A stretch of DNA of 64,000 bases from Enterobacter chengduensis (GCF_001984825.2 NZ_CP043318.1:1550001-1614000), one strand, 5' to 3'. Numbered from the stretch's first letter, positions 20,754 through 30,947 are shown. Notes: generated by a model not told the origin, from the letters alone. Made by a program: numbers and translations.

Positions 20754-20829
20754 GGGTCGTTAGCTCAGTTGGTAGAGCAGTTGACTTTTAATCAATTGGT
20801 CGCAGGTTCGAATCCTGCACGACCCACCA
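20754..20829 (+). tRNA. tRNA-Lys (anticodon TTT), copy 4
   Basis: 76 nt with encoded CCA, identical to the other tRNA-Lys copies. Last gene of the array, followed within 7 nt by a terminator. Confidence 0.97.
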
Positions 20830-20835
20830 GTGTAG

Positions 20836-20860
20836 AAAGGCGCCCTAAAGGCGCCTTTTT
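20836..20860 (+). terminator. tRNA array terminator
   Basis: AAAGGCGCC-CTAAA-GGCGCC followed by five T. Confidence 0.92.
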
Positions 20861-20875
20861 GCTACCTGGAGCTTT

Positions 20876-20911
20876 TGTAGGTCGGGTAAGGCGAAGCCGC
20901 CACCCGACAAA
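20876..20911. repeat. REP-like palindrome after the tRNA array
   Basis: GTAGGTCGGGTAAGGCG...GCCGCCACCCGACA, the same family as the units at 38400-38469 and 46233-46307. Confidence 0.85.
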
Positions 20912-20960
20912 TGCTATCCGCACCTATTTCCGGTGACTTTTTCTCTCATATTCGCTATCT

Positions 20961-20978
20961 TGTTTAGTATACAAAACA
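20961..20978. promoter_or_regulatory. Probable NadR operator upstream of nadA
   Basis: TGTTTA-N6-AAAACA at 20961-20978 differs by one base from the NadR box TGTTTA-N6-TAAACA. It lies 73 bp before nadA. NadR represses nadA-pnuC when NAD is plentiful in Salmonella and E. coli. Confidence 0.65.
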
Positions 20979-21051
20979 CAATTGCCATGCGTTTTGCTAT
21001 GTCAGGCAAAAGAAAGGCAATATTGTTAAGCCAGTAAAACGAGAAGCCATA

Positions 21052-22095
21052 ATGAGCGTGATGTTTGATCCCGAAGCCGCAATCTACCCCTTTCCGCCAA
21101 AGCCTGCCCCGCTGAGCCTTGATGAAAAGCAATTCTACCGCGAGAAGATCAAACGTCTTCTCAAAGAGCGCGATGCGGTGATGGTAGCCCATTACTACAC
21201 CGACCCGGAAATCCAGCAGCTGGCGGAAGAGACCGGGGGCTGTATTTCTGACTCGCTTGAGATGGCGCGCTTCGGGGCAAAACATCCCGCTTCCACGCTG
21301 CTCGTCGCCGGCGTGCGTTTTATGGGCGAAACGGCAAAGATCCTCAGCCCTGAAAAAACCATTCTGATGCCCACGCTCAATGCGGAGTGTTCGCTGGATC
21401 TCGGCTGTCCGATTGATGAATTCACGGCTTTCTGCGACGCGCATCCTGACCGGACCGTGGTGGTTTACGCCAACACTTCCGCGGCGGTAAAAGCGCGGGC
21501 AGACTGGGTCGTGACCTCCAGCATCGCAGTTGAGCTGATTGAGCATCTGGACAGCCTGGGCGAGAAAATTATCTGGGCGCCTGACCGCCATCTCGGCAAT
21601 TACGTTCAGAAGCAGACGGGCGCAGACGTCCTCTGCTGGCAGGGTGCCTGCATTGTGCACGATGAGTTCAAAACCCAGGCGCTGGCACGCATGAAGGCGC
21701 TGTACCCTGACGCCGCCATTCTTGTTCACCCTGAGTCACCGCAGTCGATTGTCGACATGGCGGATGCCGTGGGATCAACCAGCCAGCTTATCAACGCAGC
21801 CAGAACGCTGCCAAACAGGCAGCTCATCGTGGCGACCGATCGCGGTATTTTCTACAAGATGCAGCAGGCCGTGCCGGAGAAAGAGCTCCTTGAGGCGCCA
21901 ACGGCGGGCGAGGGCGCGACGTGCCGCAGCTGTGCGCATTGTCCGTGGATGGCGATGAACGGCCTGAAGGCCATTGCCGAAGGGCTGGAGACAGGCGGCG
22001 CAGCGCATGAAATCCACGTGGATGCCGCTCTGCGTGAAGGCGCGTTAATTCCGCTTAACCGCATGCTGGATTTTGCGGCTACACTACGTACTTAA
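21052..22095 (+). CDS. nadA: Quinolinate synthase A
   Basis: [4Fe-4S] enzyme that condenses iminoaspartate with dihydroxyacetone phosphate to quinolinate in de novo NAD synthesis. It is 347 aa, the family length. Three internally repeated domains are expected; visible motifs include [36 protein letters not shown] and the C-terminal [13 protein letters not shown], which holds one cluster ligand. It is 22 bp upstream of pnuC on the same strand. Confidence 0.97.
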   Translation: MSVMFDPEAAIYPFPPKPAPLSLDEKQFYREKIKRLLKERDAVMVAHYYTDPEIQQLAEETGGCISDSLEMARFGAKHPASTLLVAGVRFMGETAKILSPEKTILMPTLNAECSLDLGCPIDEFTAFCDAHPDRTVVVYANTSAAVKARADWVVTSSIAVELIEHLDSLGEKIIWAPDRHLGNYVQKQTGADVLCWQGACIVHDEFKTQALARMKALYPDAAILVHPESPQSIVDMADAVGSTSQLINAARTLPNRQLIVATDRGIFYKMQQAVPEKELLEAPTAGEGATCRSCAHCPWMAMNGLKAIAEGLETGGAAHEIHVDAALREGALIPLNRMLDFAATLRT

Positions 22096-22117
22096 TTCAA
22101 CACGTCCCGGGGAAAAG

Positions 22118-22837
22118 ATGGATTTTTTTAGCACGCAGAACATTCTGGTACATATACCGATTGGTGCAGGTGGCTATGACCTGTCATGGATTGAGGCCGT
22201 CGGCACGCTGGCGGGATTACTCTGCATCTGGCTGGCAAGCCTGGAGAAGATTAGCAATTATGCATTCGGGCTGATTAACGTCACGCTCTTTGCGATTATC
22301 TTCTTTCAGATCCAGCTGTACGCCAGCCTGCTATTGCAGCTGTTTTTCTTCGCCGCCAATATTTACGGCTGGTACGCGTGGTCGCGTCAGAACGGCCAGC
22401 AGGAAGCTGAGCTGCAGATCCGCTGGCTCCCCCTGCCGAAAGCCATCGCCTGGTTTGTTGCCTGCGTGGTCGCCATTGGCTTAATGACCGTCTACATCAA
22501 CCCGGTGTTTGCGTTCCTGACCCGCGTTGCGGTGTCGGTCATGTCCGGTTTAGGCCTGAACGTGACGATGCCTGTGCTCCAGCCGGATGCCTTCCCGTTC
22601 TGGGATTCCTGCATGATGGTGCTGTCGATTGCGGCGATGATCCTGATGACCCGCAAATACGTTGAGAACTGGCTGCTGTGGGTCGTTATCAACGTCATCA
22701 GCGTAGCGATCTTCGCGCTACAGGGCGTCTATGCCATGTCGCTGGAGTACCTGCTGCTGACCTTCATCGCGCTCAACGGTAGCCGGATGTGGATTAACAG
22801 CGCGCGCGAGCGAGGTTCCCACGCGCTTTCCAGCTAG
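22118..22837 (+). CDS. pnuC: Nicotinamide riboside transporter PnuC
   Basis: Inner-membrane facilitator for nicotinamide riboside salvage, 239 aa with about seven membrane helices. Family motifs [13 protein letters not shown] and [20 protein letters not shown] are present; the Trp/Asn residues in the former line the substrate site in PnuC structures. The start at 22118 ([10 protein letters not shown]) follows GGGGAAAAG. Cotranscribed with nadA. Its TAG stop overlaps the convergent zitB stop in the palindrome CTAG. Confidence 0.96.
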   Translation: MDFFSTQNILVHIPIGAGGYDLSWIEAVGTLAGLLCIWLASLEKISNYAFGLINVTLFAIIFFQIQLYASLLLQLFFFAANIYGWYAWSRQNGQQEAELQIRWLPLPKAIAWFVACVVAIGLMTVYINPVFAFLTRVAVSVMSGLGLNVTMPVLQPDAFPFWDSCMMVLSIAAMILMTRKYVENWLLWVVINVISVAIFALQGVYAMSLEYLLLTFIALNGSRMWINSARERGSHALSS

Positions 22838-23772
22838 TGGTGATGGTGATGTGAATGGCCGGACTGCGCCTCGTTAAGGTCGCAGTCCGGCCCGCTGCAG
22901 GGCTGATACTCCATCTGGACGGTGGCGTGGCTAATATCGTAGTTGTGCTCCAGGAAGTGCTGGATGCGATCGAGCAGCGCATCGTGATCGTGAGGCGGGA
23001 TCACCTGGACGTGCAGCGTCATCACCGGTTTTTCACCCACCAGCCAGACGTGCACATGATGAACATTGCGCACTTCCGGAACTGAACGGCGCAGGTTACG
23101 CTTCAGCTCGTCGATATCCATGGAGGCAGGCGCCCCTTCAAGCAGTTCATTCACGCTCTCCTTCAGCAGCCGCCAGGCACTGCGCAAGACCAGACACGAT
23201 ACCAGCACGGACAGAATCGGATCGACAGGCGTCCAGCCGGTGTAGAGGATCACCAGCGCTGCGACAATCGCCCCAACTGAACCGAGCAAATCACCCAGCA
23301 CATGCAGGGCCGCCGCACGCACGTTGAGGTTCTTTTCCCCGCTACCGCGATGCAAAATCCAGAACGCCAGAATATTGGCCAGCAGTCCCGCCACCGCAAT
23401 GACCATCATTGTTGCCCCGGCGATAGGCTGAGGGTGTCTGAAGCGCTGTACGGCCTCCCAGACGATGAGGATCGTAATGACCACCAGCGCGATGGCGTTA
23501 ACAAACGCGGCAAGGGTGGTCAGCCTCAGCCAGCCGAAGGTATGGCGCGCGTTCGCTGGACGACGCGCGAACTGCACGGCCAGCAGGGCGAAGAGCAGCG
23601 CGGCGGCATCGGTCAGCATATGCCCGGCATCTGCCAGAAGCGCCAGAGAGCCGGACACAAGGCCGCCAATGACCTCGATAATCATAAACGTTGCCGTGAC
23701 GCCAAAGGCCAGCAGCAGTCGTTTTGCGTTGTCGTTGCCGGGAGCGTGCGAGTGGGAATGGGAGTGCGCCAT
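22834..23772 (-). CDS. zitB: Zinc transporter ZitB (cation diffusion facilitator)
   Basis: Proton/zinc antiporter that exports Zn2+ from the cytoplasm. It is 312 aa with six membrane helices and a cytoplasmic C-domain. Metal-site motifs are [11 protein letters not shown] in helix 2 and [12 protein letters not shown] in helix 5. The termini are His-rich ([11 protein letters not shown] and GHSHHHHH), more so at the C-terminus than I expect for E. coli. The C-domain has [20 protein letters not shown]. Convergent with pnuC, sharing four bases. Confidence 0.95.
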   Translation of the reverse strand: MAHSHSHSHAPGNDNAKRLLLAFGVTATFMIIEVIGGLVSGSLALLADAGHMLTDAAALLFALLAVQFARRPANARHTFGWLRLTTLAAFVNAIALVVITILIVWEAVQRFRHPQPIAGATMMVIAVAGLLANILAFWILHRGSGEKNLNVRAAALHVLGDLLGSVGAIVAALVILYTGWTPVDPILSVLVSCLVLRSAWRLLKESVNELLEGAPASMDIDELKRNLRRSVPEVRNVHHVHVWLVGEKPVMTLHVQVIPPHDHDALLDRIQHFLEHNYDISHATVQMEYQPCSGPDCDLNEAQSGHSHHHHH

Positions 23773-23834
23773 GTCTGCTTTCCTGATGTGTTATTGTTTT
23801 TAGTGTAGCGTTTTTAATAGGTTACTCCAAAAAG

Positions 23835-23860
23835 AAAGGAGAGCCTGAGCTCTCCTTTTT
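23835..23860. terminator. Bidirectional hairpin between zitB and ybgS
   Basis: AAAGGAGAGC-CTGA-GCTCTCCTTT with A and T tracts on both sides. It is 19 bp after the ybgS stop, so on the minus strand it ends ybgS. Confidence 0.85.
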
Positions 23861-23878
23861 ATTCCCGATCGGAACCCG

Positions 23879-24259
23879 TTACTGGGTCGTGCCATCGGTT
23901 TTGGTATTGGCGTCGCTACCCACCTTGTCGTTAGGGTTCGGGCATTTGCCGTCCTTGCACACAGAGTTCTTATGGACCTCATCTGAACTCATATTGTCAT
24001 GGTTCATGGTACCGGAACTGCCGCCGTTGGGATGCATCATGGTACCGCCAGTGTTGGTGTTCCCGGTATTGATCTGGCTGTTGTCGACGTTATTTGGGGC
24101 GATATTCTGTTTCGCATCAGGGGCAACCTGGCCTGCTGCCGCTGCTGCGTTAGCATCCCCGTTGCTGTCTGAGGTACCCGTTTCCGCGGCCAGGACGCTG
24201 CCGCTGGCTAAAGTGAGTGTGGCGGTCAGGAAGAGGGTTGCCAGTTTTGTCATTTTCAT
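23879..24259 (-). CDS. ybgS: YbgS-like secreted protein of unknown function
   Basis: 126 aa with an N-terminal signal peptide ([20 protein letters not shown], cleaved near VLA-AETG). The mature part is low-complexity, rich in Asn, Gly, Asp and Thr, with two cysteines in VCKDGKCPN that could form a disulfide. It matches YbgS of E. coli in length and ends (TDGTTQ). The old name homeobox protein is not supported by anything visible. The start at 24259 is chosen because the signal peptide begins there; the frame continues 20 codons upstream. Confidence 0.85.
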   Translation of the reverse strand: MKMTKLATLFLTATLTLASGSVLAAETGTSDSNGDANAAAAAGQVAPDAKQNIAPNNVDNSQINTGNTNTGGTMMHPNGGSSGTMNHDNMSSDEVHKNSVCKDGKCPNPNDKVGSDANTKTDGTTQ

Positions 24260-24473
24260 CATGGTGCTCCTGTTCTTGTCGTTACGCTGGATAACATCTC
24301 CAACAGTGCATCTTTTCAAAGGCGAAAGATTCCACCATACGGACTTACGTCAGTAGGGAATCGCGTTTAAGCATGTAAAAGTGGTTGTTACAGTTAAAAA
24401 GCTTAGGTTAGATCTCACTTTTCTCTATTTTGTGGCGATTTTTAGGTGAATTCCAGGAATTATCTGCGTGAAG

Positions 24474-24491
24474 TGTAAAACCGTGTTTACA
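24474..24491. promoter_or_regulatory. TyrR box at aroG
   Basis: TGTAAA-N6-TTTACA, a perfect TyrR box. Its right half is also the -35 hexamer of the aroG promoter, so bound TyrR (with phenylalanine) would block RNA polymerase. Confidence 0.9.
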
Positions 24492-24514
24492 CTTCCATAC
24501 CGACAAGATAGATT
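24486..24514 (+). promoter_or_regulatory. aroG sigma-70 promoter
   Basis: TTTACA (24486-24491) and TAGATT (24509-24514) with 17-bp spacing, 48 bp before the aroG ATG. Confidence 0.75.
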
Positions 24515-24561
24515 GAAAGGATTGCTTTCATTACTAAAGATATGGCAGAGCTGGAAAGAAG

Positions 24562-25614
24562 ATGAATTATCAGAACGACGATTTACGCATTAAAGAGATC
24601 AATGAGTTATTACCTCCCGTAGCGCTCCTTGAGAAATTCCCCGCCACTGAAAATGCCGCAAACACGGTTTCTCATGCTCGTAAAGCGATCCATAAGATCC
24701 TGAAAGGTAATGACGATCGTCTTCTGGTGGTGATTGGCCCATGCTCCATCCACGATCCCGCCGCCGCGAAAGAGTACGCCGCCCGTCTGCTCACCCTGCG
24801 TGAAGAGCTGAAGGACGAGCTGGAAATTGTGATGCGCGTCTACTTTGAAAAACCGCGCACCACCGTGGGCTGGAAAGGGCTGATTAACGATCCGCATATG
24901 GATAACAGCTTCCAGATCAACGACGGCCTGCGCATTGCGCGCAAGCTGCTGCTGGAGATCAACGACAGCGGCCTGCCTGCGGCCGGTGAATTCCTGGACA
25001 TGATTACGCCGCAGTATCTGGCAGACCTGATGAGCTGGGGGGCAATTGGTGCCCGCACCACTGAATCTCAGGTTCACCGCGAGCTGGCGTCCGGCCTCTC
25101 TTGCCCGGTAGGGTTCAAGAACGGCACTGACGGTACCATTAAGGTGGCTATCGACGCCATCAACGCAGCGGGTGCGCCGCACTGCTTCCTCTCCGTGACC
25201 AAATGGGGTCATTCCGCCATAGTGAATACCAGCGGTAACGGTGACTGCCATATCATTCTGCGCGGCGGTAAAGAGCCAAACTACAGTGCAAAACATGTGG
25301 CAGAAGTGAAGGTCGGGCTGGAGAAAGCCGGGCTGTCGCCGCAGGTGATGATCGATTTCAGCCACGCCAACTCCAGCAAGCAGTTCAAAAAGCAGATGGA
25401 AGTGGGGGCAGACGTCTGCCAGCAGATTGCCGGCGGCGAGAAGGCGGTGATTGGGGTGATGATCGAAAGCCACCTGGTTGAAGGTAACCAGAATCTGGAA
25501 GGCAGCGAGCCGCTGGTGTATGGCAAAAGCGTCACCGATGCCTGCATCGGCTGGGACGATACCGACGCCCTCCTGCGCCAGCTGGCGAATGCGGTTAAAG
25601 CGCGTCGCGGCTGA
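24562..25614 (+). CDS. aroG: DAHP synthase, phenylalanine-sensitive
   Basis: 3-deoxy-D-arabino-heptulosonate 7-phosphate synthase joins phosphoenolpyruvate and erythrose 4-phosphate, the first step of aromatic amino acid synthesis. It is 350 aa, a class I TIM barrel. VIGPCSIHDP holds the metal-binding Cys, FEKPRTTVGWKGLINDPHMD is the PEP site, and KNGTDG and DFSHANSSKQ are also conserved. Sequence and TyrR control identify the Phe-inhibited isozyme rather than AroF or AroH. Convergent with gpmA. Confidence 0.96.
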   Translation: MNYQNDDLRIKEINELLPPVALLEKFPATENAANTVSHARKAIHKILKGNDDRLLVVIGPCSIHDPAAAKEYAARLLTLREELKDELEIVMRVYFEKPRTTVGWKGLINDPHMDNSFQINDGLRIARKLLLEINDSGLPAAGEFLDMITPQYLADLMSWGAIGARTTESQVHRELASGLSCPVGFKNGTDGTIKVAIDAINAAGAPHCFLSVTKWGHSAIVNTSGNGDCHIILRGGKEPNYSAKHVAEVKVGLEKAGLSPQVMIDFSHANSSKQFKKQMEVGADVCQQIAGGEKAVIGVMIESHLVEGNQNLEGSEPLVYGKSVTDACIGWDDTDALLRQLANAVKARRG

Positions 25615-25628
25615 ATGCTCAGGCACAA

Positions 25629-25661
25629 ATAAAAAAGCGCGGAAGGCTCCGCGCTTTTTTT
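25629..25661. terminator. Bidirectional terminator between aroG and gpmA
   Basis: AAAAAAGCGCGGA-AGGC-TCCGCGCTTTTTTT, with A and T tracts on either side; it serves both convergent genes. Confidence 0.92.
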
Positions 25662-25675
25662 ATGGTCAGCGAAAA

Positions 25676-26428
25676 TTACTTCGCTTTACCCTGGTTCGCA
25701 ACGGCCGCTGCTTTCGCCGCGATTTCGTCCGCGTTACCCAGGTAGTAGTGTTTGATTGGCTTGAAGTTCTCGTCGAACTCATACACCAGCGGTACGCCGG
25801 TTGGGATGTTCAGTTCGAGGATTTCGTCTTCACTCATGTTGTCCAGGTATTTCACCAGCGCACGCAGGGAGTTACCGTGAGCGGCGATAATCACGCGCTC
25901 GCCGCTTTTCAGGCGTGGCAGAATAGTTTCGTTCCAGTAAGGCACAACGCGATCGATGGTCAGCGCCAGGCTTTCGGTGGTTGGCAGCTCGGCGTCGGTC
26001 AGCTTCGCGTAACGCGGATCGTGGCCCGGGTAGCGCTCGTCATCTTTGGTCAGCTCTGGCGGGGTGATTGCGAAGCCGCGACGCCACTGTTTAACCTGCT
26101 CGTCGCCGTATTTCTCAGCGGTTTCCGCTTTGTTCAGGCCCTGCAGCGCACCGTAGTGACGTTCGTTCAGCTTCCAGGATTTCTCAACCGGCAGCCAGGC
26201 CTGATCCAGTTCGTCCAGCACGTTCCACAGGGTGTGGATGGCACGTTTCAGCACAGAGGTGTAAGCAAAATCAAAGCTGAAGCCTTCTTCCTTCAGCAGT
26301 TTACCTGCTGATTTTGCTTCGCTTACGCCTTTCTCGGACAGATCAACATCGTACCAACCGGTAAAGCGGTTTTCGTTGTTCCACTGGCTTTCGCCGTGAC
26401 GCACCAGGACCAGCTTAGTAATAGCCAT
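25676..26428 (-). CDS. gpmA: Phosphoglycerate mutase, 2,3-bisphosphoglycerate-dependent
   Basis: Interconverts 3- and 2-phosphoglycerate in glycolysis. It is 250 aa, histidine phosphatase superfamily. The phosphorylated His11 is in [10 protein letters not shown], and the second catalytic His is in [12 protein letters not shown]. Single gene on the minus strand with a Fur-box-like site just upstream; iron-dependent repression of gpmA by Fur is known in E. coli. Confidence 0.97.
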   Translation of the reverse strand: MAITKLVLVRHGESQWNNENRFTGWYDVDLSEKGVSEAKSAGKLLKEEGFSFDFAYTSVLKRAIHTLWNVLDELDQAWLPVEKSWKLNERHYGALQGLNKAETAEKYGDEQVKQWRRGFAITPPELTKDDERYPGHDPRYAKLTDAELPTTESLALTIDRVVPYWNETILPRLKSGERVIIAAHGNSLRALVKYLDNMSEDEILELNIPTGVPLVYEFDENFKPIKHYYLGNADEIAAKAAAVANQGKAK

Positions 26429-26452
26429 CTCTTACTCCTCAAGCATTTTTAG

Positions 26453-26474
26453 AATGATAACAATTCTCATTATA
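26453..26474. promoter_or_regulatory. Fur-box-like site upstream of gpmA
   Basis: AATGATAACAATTCTCATTAT resembles the 19-bp Fur consensus built from GATAAT repeats. It lies 25-46 bp before the gpmA start on the minus strand, where it would cover the promoter. Confidence 0.65.
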
Positions 26475-26604
26475 TTGCTGTGGCCACGCCACCAGCAACG
26501 CTTAACCCTAACCATAGCGAAAATAGTCTCTGAGTGTAAGATGCTTGTGAATCCAGGGTTATGATTTTGTCTGCGATCGGCGCTATTTTCAGCAAGGCGC
26601 ACAG

Positions 26605-26629
26605 AAAAAAGCCCTCCAGAGGGAGGGCT
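26605..26629 (-). terminator. galM (gal operon) terminator
   Basis: On the minus strand, AGCCCTCC-CTCT-GGAGGGCT followed by a T run (A run at 26605-26610 on the plus strand), 6 bp after galM. Confidence 0.9.
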
Positions 26630-26634
26630 GAATA

Positions 26635-27675
26635 TTAATGTGGAATAAAATGATATTCCGTCACGCTAACGTACTCTTCACCCGGGCGCAGCACGCAGTC
26701 CGGCTGCGGCCATTCCGGATGATTCGGGCTGTCCGGCAGGAACTCGCTCTCCAGCGCCAGGCCCTGCCAGTCGCTGTATTCATTATGTTCGCGCGCCGTC
26801 GTGCCGCCGAGGTAGTTGCCGGAGTAAAACTGCAGGGCAGGGGCGGTGGTATACACCGTCATCTGCAGCTTATCGTCCGCGGACCAGACCTGCGCGGCAG
26901 GCTGTTTCACATCGCCTTTGGCCTGCAGCAGGAAAGCGTGGTCGTAGCCTTTCACCCTGCGCTGATCGTCATCGCTCAGGAAATCCCTTGCGATAGCTTT
27001 TGCATTGCGGAAGTCGAAGCTGGTGCCGCTTACGTCTTTAAGGCCCTGATAAGGAATGCCTATCTCGTCGACCGGCAGATACGCATCCGCCAGGATCTGC
27101 AGCGTGTGCTCACGCACGTCGCACTGGCTACCGTCCAGATTAAAGTACGCGTGGTTGGTCAGGTTGACCGGACACGGCCTGTCGACCGTCGCACGGTATT
27201 CAATGGCGATACGGTTATCGTCCGTCAGCGTAAAGCGCGCGGTGGCGATAAGATTACCCGGGAACCCCTGATCGCCATCGAGCGAATCCAGCGAGAACAC
27301 CGCTTCGCTGTCGTTTTGGCGGACAATTTTCCAGCGGCGTTTATCAAACCCTTCCGGTCCGCCGTGCAGCTGGTTTTCCCCCTGGCTTGAAAGCAGGCTG
27401 TACTGCACGCCGTCGAGTTCAAAACGGCTCTTCGCGATGCGGTTAGCATAGCGCCCAACGGACGCGCCCAGATAGGCGGACTGATTGACATACTGCTCGG
27501 GCGAGGCGCAGCCGAGCAGGGTCTCGCGCACGCTGCCGTCCGGCATCGGTACGCGGGCTGAAAGAAGGGTTGCACCCCAGTCCATCACCGTAACGACCAT
27601 CCCCGCGCTGTTGCGCAGGGTCAACAGGCGATACGGCAGACCATCCGGTGCGAGGGTAGGCGTTTCGTTTAGCAC
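26635..27675 (-). CDS. galM: Galactose mutarotase (aldose 1-epimerase)
   Basis: Interconverts alpha and beta anomers of galactose, giving GalK its alpha-D substrate. It is 346 aa, a beta-sandwich. [12 protein letters not shown] and [11 protein letters not shown] (containing the catalytic His) are visible, and a C-terminal [17 protein letters not shown] holds the catalytic Glu. Last gene of galETKM; its start overlaps the end of galK by 7 bp. Confidence 0.96.
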   Translation of the reverse strand: MLNETPTLAPDGLPYRLLTLRNSAGMVVTVMDWGATLLSARVPMPDGSVRETLLGCASPEQYVNQSAYLGASVGRYANRIAKSRFELDGVQYSLLSSQGENQLHGGPEGFDKRRWKIVRQNDSEAVFSLDSLDGDQGFPGNLIATARFTLTDDNRIAIEYRATVDRPCPVNLTNHAYFNLDGSQCDVREHTLQILADAYLPVDEIGIPYQGLKDVSGTSFDFRNAKAIARDFLSDDDQRRVKGYDHAFLLQAKGDVKQPAAQVWSADDKLQMTVYTTAPALQFYSGNYLGGTTAREHNEYSDWQGLALESEFLPDSPNHPEWPQPDCVLRPGEEYVSVTEYHFIPH

Positions 27676-28817
27676 TGTCCGGCTCCTTGTGATGCTTTAC
27701 ACACGTAGAAGGTTTCTTTGATGCCCGTTTTTGCTTCGTACTGTTTCGCCACGGCATCCTGTACGGCAGGGACCAGCTCTTCAGGCACCAGCGCAACGAT
27801 GCAGCCGCCAAAACCGCCGCCCGTCATGCGCACGCCGCCTTTGTCGCCGATGGTGGCTTTAACGATGTCCACCAGGGTATCGATCTGCGGAACGGTGATT
27901 TCAAAATCATCGCGCATGGAGGCGTGGGATTCCGCCATCAGCTCACCCATGCGTTTCAGGTCACCTTTCGCCAGTGCGGATGCGGCTTCAACGGTACGGG
28001 CGTTTTCCGTCAGCACGTGACGAACGCGTCTGGCGACGACCGGATCCAGCTCGTGCGCCACTTTGTTAAATTCATTGAGCGATACGTCGCGCAGGGCAGG
28101 CTGCTGGAAGAAGCGGGCGCCGGTTTCGCACTGCTCGCGGCGGGTGTTGTATTCGCTGCCCACCAGCGTGCGCTTAAAGTTGCTGTTGATAATCACCACA
28201 GCCGCGCCTTTTGGCAGGGGAACGGCTTTGGTGCCCAGCGAGCGGCAATCAATTAACAGGGCATGCTCTTTTTTGCCCAACGCGGAGATCAGCTGGTCCA
28301 TAATGCCGCAGTTACACCCCACGAACTGGTTTTCTGCTTCCTGACCATTCAGGGCGATTTGCGCGCCGTCCAGCGGCAGATGATAAAGCTGCTGGAACAC
28401 GGTGCCAACGGCGACTTCCAGCGACGCAGAGGAGCTTAAGCCCGCCCCCTGCGGCACGTTGCCGCTGATCGCTAAATCCGCACCGCCAAAGTTCTTGTTA
28501 CGCTTCTGCAGATGCTTCACCACGCCGCGCACGTAGTTAGACCACTGCTGGCTATCGTGCGTCACGATTGGCGCATCGAGGGAAAACTCGTCGGTTTCGT
28601 TACCATAATCCACCGCAATCACGCGGACCTTACGGTCGTCGCGCTTCGCACAGCTGATGACGGTCTGGTAATCAATAGCGCACGGCAGCACGAAACCGTC
28701 GTTATAGTCGGTGTGTTCACCAATCAGGTTAACGCGGCCGGGCGCCTGGATAACGTGGGTGGCAGGGTAGCCAAATTTCTCAGCAAACAGGGATTGTGTT
28801 TTATCTTTCAGACTCAT
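27669..28817 (-). CDS. galK: Galactokinase
   Basis: Phosphorylates galactose to galactose 1-phosphate. It is 382 aa, GHMP kinase family. The galactose signature [19 protein letters not shown] is near residue 27, the ATP-binding [15 protein letters not shown] near 120-135, and MTGGGFGGC near 340. It lies 3 bp after galT. Confidence 0.97.
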   Translation of the reverse strand: MSLKDKTQSLFAEKFGYPATHVIQAPGRVNLIGEHTDYNDGFVLPCAIDYQTVISCAKRDDRKVRVIAVDYGNETDEFSLDAPIVTHDSQQWSNYVRGVVKHLQKRNKNFGGADLAISGNVPQGAGLSSSASLEVAVGTVFQQLYHLPLDGAQIALNGQEAENQFVGCNCGIMDQLISALGKKEHALLIDCRSLGTKAVPLPKGAAVVIINSNFKRTLVGSEYNTRREQCETGARFFQQPALRDVSLNEFNKVAHELDPVVARRVRHVLTENARTVEAASALAKGDLKRMGELMAESHASMRDDFEITVPQIDTLVDIVKATIGDKGGVRMTGGGFGGCIVALVPEELVPAVQDAVAKQYEAKTGIKETFYVCKASQGAGQC

Positions 28818-28820
28818 TTT

Positions 28821-29867
28821 TTAGACTCCTGATTCGCGATAGTGTACGTCGCTAACGGCACGCAGACGTTCTGCCGCCTGTTCCGCCGTCAGGTCACGCT
28901 GGGTTTCCGCCAGCATTTCATAGCCCACCATAAATTTACGTACCGTTGCAGAGCGCAGCAGCGGCGGATAGAAATGGGCGTGCAGCTGCCAGTGTTGATT
29001 CTCTTCACCGTTAAACGGTGCGCCGTGCCAGCCCATGGAATACGGGAAGGAGCACTGGAACAGGTTATCGTAACGGCTGGTCAGCTTTTTCAGCGCCAGG
29101 GCAAGGTCGTCGCGCTGCGCGTCGCTGAGATCGGTGATGCGCTGCACGTGCGCTTTCGGCAGCAGCAGCGTTTCAAACGGCCAGGCAGCCCAGTAGGGGA
29201 CGACGGCCAGCCAGTGTTCGGTTTCCACCACGGTGCGGCTGCCGTCGGCCAGCTCGCGCTGGGTGTAGTCCACCAGCATCGGCGAACCGTTTTCCGCGTA
29301 ATACGCTCTCTGCAGACGGTCTTCGCGCTCGGCTTCGTTGGGCAGGAAGCTGTTCGCCCAGATCTGGCCGTGCGGGTGTGGGTTAGAACAGCCCATGGCC
29401 GCGCCTTTATTTTCGAACACCTGCACCCACGGATAGGTCTGCCCCAGCTCGGCGGTTTGCGTCTGCCAGGTGCTGACCACCTCTTTCAGCGCCTCAACGC
29501 TCAGCTCCGGCAGCGTTTTGCTGTGATCGGGCGAGAAGCAGATCACGCGGCTGGTACCGCGCGCGCTTTCGCAGCGCATCAGCGGATCGTGGTTTTCCGG
29601 CGCGTCCGGCGTGTCGGTCATCAGGGCGGCAAAATCGTTGGTGAAAACGAAGGTGCCTTTGTAGTCCGGGTTTTTATCTCCGGTGACGCGCGTGTTGCCC
29701 GGACACAGGAAGCAGTCCGGGTCGTGCTGTGGCAGCGTCTGTTTTGCAGGCGTCTCCTGCGCCCCCTGCCAGGGACGCTTGGCGCGATGCGGAGAAACCA
29801 AAATCCATTGCCCGCTTAGCGGGTTAAAACGACGATGCGGGTGATCGACGGGATTAAATTGCGTCAT
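28821..29867 (-). CDS. galT: Galactose-1-phosphate uridylyltransferase
   Basis: Swaps UMP between UDP-glucose and galactose 1-phosphate. It is 348 aa, HIT superfamily. The active-site [12 protein letters not shown] contains the HPH triad with the nucleotidylated His. Zinc-site residues are expected in CFLCPGN. Downstream of galE by 9 bp. Confidence 0.97.
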   Translation of the reverse strand: MTQFNPVDHPHRRFNPLSGQWILVSPHRAKRPWQGAQETPAKQTLPQHDPDCFLCPGNTRVTGDKNPDYKGTFVFTNDFAALMTDTPDAPENHDPLMRCESARGTSRVICFSPDHSKTLPELSVEALKEVVSTWQTQTAELGQTYPWVQVFENKGAAMGCSNPHPHGQIWANSFLPNEAEREDRLQRAYYAENGSPMLVDYTQRELADGSRTVVETEHWLAVVPYWAAWPFETLLLPKAHVQRITDLSDAQRDDLALALKKLTSRYDNLFQCSFPYSMGWHGAPFNGEENQHWQLHAHFYPPLLRSATVRKFMVGYEMLAETQRDLTAEQAAERLRAVSDVHYRESGV

Positions 29868-29876
29868 GACGGATCC

Positions 29877-30893
29877 TTAGTCCGGATAGCCTTGCGGATG
29901 GCGTGACTGCCAGTGCCAGGTATCTTGTGCCATTTCATCAAGCGTGCGCGTGACACGCCAGTTAAGCTCTTTGTCGGCTTTGGTGGCGTCGGCCCAGTAA
30001 GCGGGCAGGTCGCCATCACGACGCGGGGCGAAGTGGTAGCTCACCGGCTTACCGCAGGCTTTGCTGAAGGCATTGACCACGTCCAGCACGCTGCTGCCGA
30101 CCCCGGCGCCGAGGTTATAAATATGCACGCCGGGTTTATCCGCCAGCTGCTGCATGGCCGCCACGTGACCGTCGGCCAGATCCATCACGTGGATGTAGTC
30201 GCGCACGCCGGTGCCGTCTTCGGTCGGGTAGTCATTGCCAAAAATCGCCAGCGACTCGCGACGGCCTACCGCCACCTGGGCGATATACGGCATCAGGTTG
30301 TTCGGAATGCCCTGCGGATCTTCCCCCATGTCGCCAGACGGATGGGCGCCGACCGGGTTGAAGTAGCGCAGCAGGGCGATGCTCCACTCCGGCTGCGCTT
30401 TTTGCAGGTCGGTCAGGATCTGCTCCACCATCAGCTTGCTTTTGCCGTACGGGCTTTGCGGCGTCCCGGTCGGGAAGCTTTCAACATAAGGGATTTTGGG
30501 CTGATCGCCGTAGACGGTGGCGGAGGAGCTAAAGATGAAGTTTTTGACGTTCGCCGCACGCATGGCGGAGATGAGACGCAGGGTACCGTTGACGTTGTTG
30601 TCGTAATACTCAAGCGGCTTCGCAACGGATTCACCGACCGCTTTCAGACCCGCGAAGTGGATCACCGCTTCGATGGCGTGGTCGTGAAGGATCTCGGTCA
30701 TCAGCGCTTCGTTGCGGATGTCGCCTTCCACGAAGGTGGGCTGTTTACCGCCAAGACGTTCAATCACCGGCAGCACGCTGCGCTTGCTGTTGCACAGGTT
30801 GTCGAGAATGATGACGTCATGACCGTTTTGCAGCAGCTGCACACAGGTATGACTTCCGATGTAACCGCTACCACCTGTTACCAGAACTCGCAT
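29877..30893 (-). CDS. galE: UDP-glucose 4-epimerase
   Basis: Interconverts UDP-galactose and UDP-glucose, closing the Leloir pathway and supplying UDP-galactose for surface polysaccharide. It is 338 aa, short-chain dehydrogenase fold. The NAD motif GGSGYIGSH is at residues 7-15, the catalytic Tyr-x3-Lys in SPYGKSK, and FSSSATVYG carries the active Ser/Thr. The start MRVLVTGGSG is preferred over a 14-codon extension that lies in the gal promoter leader. The coding start also contains the internal gal operator. Confidence 0.98.
   Translation of the reverse strand: MRVLVTGGSGYIGSHTCVQLLQNGHDVIILDNLCNSKRSVLPVIERLGGKQPTFVEGDIRNEALMTEILHDHAIEAVIHFAGLKAVGESVAKPLEYYDNNVNGTLRLISAMRAANVKNFIFSSSATVYGDQPKIPYVESFPTGTPQSPYGKSKLMVEQILTDLQKAQPEWSIALLRYFNPVGAHPSGDMGEDPQGIPNNLMPYIAQVAVGRRESLAIFGNDYPTEDGTGVRDYIHVMDLADGHVAAMQQLADKPGVHIYNLGAGVGSSVLDVVNAFSKACGKPVSYHFAPRRDGDLPAYWADATKADKELNWRVTRTLDEMAQDTWHWQSRHPQGYPD
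30859..30874. promoter_or_regulatory. Internal gal operator (OI) inside galE
   Basis: GTGGTAGCGGTTACAT on the minus strand, codons 7-12 of galE, is identical to what I recall of the E. coli internal operator. Paired with the upstream operator it allows GalR-mediated DNA looping. Confidence 0.88.
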
Positions 30894-30921
30894 AATTCGC
30901 TCCATTGGGCTTATGGTATGT

Positions 30922-30937
30922 AATAACCATAGCATAA
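30922..30937 (-). promoter_or_regulatory. gal operon P1/P2 -10 region
   Basis: On the minus strand TTATGCTATGGTTATT contains the overlapping -10 elements TATGCT (P2) and TATGGT (P1) known from E. coli gal. Confidence 0.8.
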
Positions 30938-30947
30938 CAGAGACGTG

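Larger units (their letters stand above)
24260..24561. promoter_or_regulatory. ybgS-aroG divergent intergenic region
   Basis: 302 bp between divergent genes. The right part holds the TyrR box and aroG promoter listed next. The left part must carry the ybgS promoter, but no clear hexamers or further gene could be assigned. Confidence 0.7.

Noticed and set aside
20351..20829. Regularly spaced identical units that look like a CRISPR array
   Set aside because: Each unit folds as a tRNA with encoded CCA; spacers are short and uneven.
20616..20936. 106-codon frame with an internal duplicated peptide (LAQLVEQLTFNQLVAGSNPARPT twice, shown in part)
   Set aside because: The duplicate comes from two identical tRNA-Lys genes read as protein; it is not a coding repeat.
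23302..23808. Plus-strand frames antisense to zitB
   Set aside because: No start signal or product; zitB motifs on the minus strand are clear.
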